From assembly GCA_017610225.1 (NCBI GenBank), contig JAFCCM010000050.1:1-13175 (forward strand): a DNA stretch of 13,175 bases, written 5' to 3'. The position numbers and the translations under genes are program-made. The notes under the pieces were generated by a model that saw nothing but the letters and a program-made list of their open reading frames with translations, did not search any database and was not told the origin of the DNA. Below are positions 12,737 to 13,175 of the stretch, piece by piece (the stretch's first letter is position 1; each line of letters starts with the position of its first letter). The DNA is from Candidatus Aenigmatarchaeota archaeon (GTDB lineage: Archaea > Aenigmatarchaeota > Aenigmatarchaeia > CG10238-14).

Positions 12737-13175
12737 ATGAATAGAAGTATTAATTTTTCAGCATGGGATAAAGAAACCAAAACATTGTACGATAGTATAT
12801 ACGAATTGTATTTTGAGAATGGTGCTCTTAAAGAGATCATTTTTGAAAAGACGTTTGAAGGAGGAGAAGAAACAGTTGTATTTGGCCATATATCTAATGT
12901 GGAATTACTGCAATATCTGAACAAGCAGGATAGAAACAATAAAGAAATACGCGAGGGCGACATCGTACAAATAGATGATGACTATCCAGAAGACGACCCA
13001 TGTCACAATGCAGGTTATAATCCTACAGGAGTAGTGGTTTATAAAGATGTAGGGTTTTATGTAGAGTCTGACGATAAAGGTTTTTATGATAATATGGGTA
13101 TGTTATTTTCATGGGATGAGTCAGAGGTGCTTGGAAATATTTATCAAAATCCAGAGTTGGTTGGAGTATCTTGTG
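12737..13175 (+). CDS. second YopX-like protein, 3' end cut by window
   Basis: At least 146 codons are open from the ATG. The protein starts MNRSINFSAWDKETKTLYD, has LLQYLNKQDRNNKEIREGD in the place of the YopX centre, and closes with SEVLGNIYQNPEL, a typical YopX ending. It differs strongly from its neighbour: a longer insert and an acidic patch (DDDYPEDDP) follow the EGD motif. Arrangement suggests an old tandem duplication or independent capture. The stop codon lies beyond position 13175. The upstream GAGG lies within the preceding gene's final codons. Confidence 0.75.
   Translation, partial: MNRSINFSAWDKETKTLYDSIYELYFENGALKEIIFEKTFEGGEETVVFGHISNVELLQYLNKQDRNNKEIREGDIVQIDDDYPEDDPCHNAGYNPTGVVVYKDVGFYVESDDKGFYDNMGMLFSWDESEVLGNIYQNPELVGVSC

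Noticed and set aside
1..13175. UAG read as pyrrolysine, as in some methanogens.
   Set aside because: UAG ends the zinc-knuckle gene right at the next start codon and also ends the zinc-ribbon gene, so it behaves as an ordinary stop; no tRNA-Pyl shape is seen.
1..13175. A CRISPR array or anti-CRISPR-type repeat cluster.
   Set aside because: No regularly spaced direct repeats with unique spacers exist; the Cas4-like nuclease has viral replication genes as neighbours and lacks the Fe-S Cys set.

Overview
The window looks like part of a dsDNA virus (or related mobile element) of an archaeon, most likely a euryarchaeal tailed virus; the host group cannot be fixed from sequence alone. Archaeal signs are the promoters: leftward transcription units begin behind near-identical BRE/TATA boxes (AAACC followed by TTTATAT) near 975, 1391 and 6517, with a variant near 5475. 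A rightward unit has AAACCC-TTATATAT near 6730. At 1391 the TATA-to-ATG spacing of about 27 nt implies a leaderless mRNA. Ribosome sites match archaeal/bacterial 16S rRNA ends (GAGGTGAT). Composition is AT-rich. Viral signs are a replication-gene block, many very small genes, a tRNA array and tandem YopX-family genes.

Layout. (1) Positions 1-960: a leftward array of three tRNA genes with sound acceptor and T arms but odd anticodon arms, then degenerate tRNA-like pieces and hairpins, all downstream of the 975 promoter. (2) Positions 1020-5395: a leftward operon reading from the right: OB-fold/RPA-like ssDNA-binding candidate, a 52-aa protein, a RecA-core ATPase with a deviant P-loop, a dUTPase/dCTP-deaminase-family enzyme, a CxxCxGxG zinc protein and a Cas4/RecB-like PD-(D/E)XK nuclease. 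A separately promoted small membrane protein follows. (3) Positions 5500-6480: three small leftward genes built like cassettes, each behind a repeated hairpin leader and ended by a shared TAGACAA tail. (4) Positions 6540-6735: the divergent intergenic region, with a perfect 37-bp inverted repeat around a 32-bp AT-rich spacer, a candidate origin or shared operator. (5) Positions 6768-13175: a rightward operon with a zinc-protein gene interrupted by an in-frame TAA, an XPD/DinG-type Fe-S helicase, a PAPS-reductase-family PP-loop protein coupled to a large archaeo-eukaryotic primase fused to a helicase-like region, and two YopX-family genes, the last cut by the window end.

Together the two divergent operons supply a replication/recombination kit: primase-helicase and XPD-like helicase on the right; ssDNA binding, RecA-like ATPase, nuclease and nucleotide-pool enzyme on the left. 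The inverted repeat lies between them. The most unusual parts are the cassette-like array, the aberrant tRNAs, the stop codon inside a zinc knuckle, and the inverted repeat.
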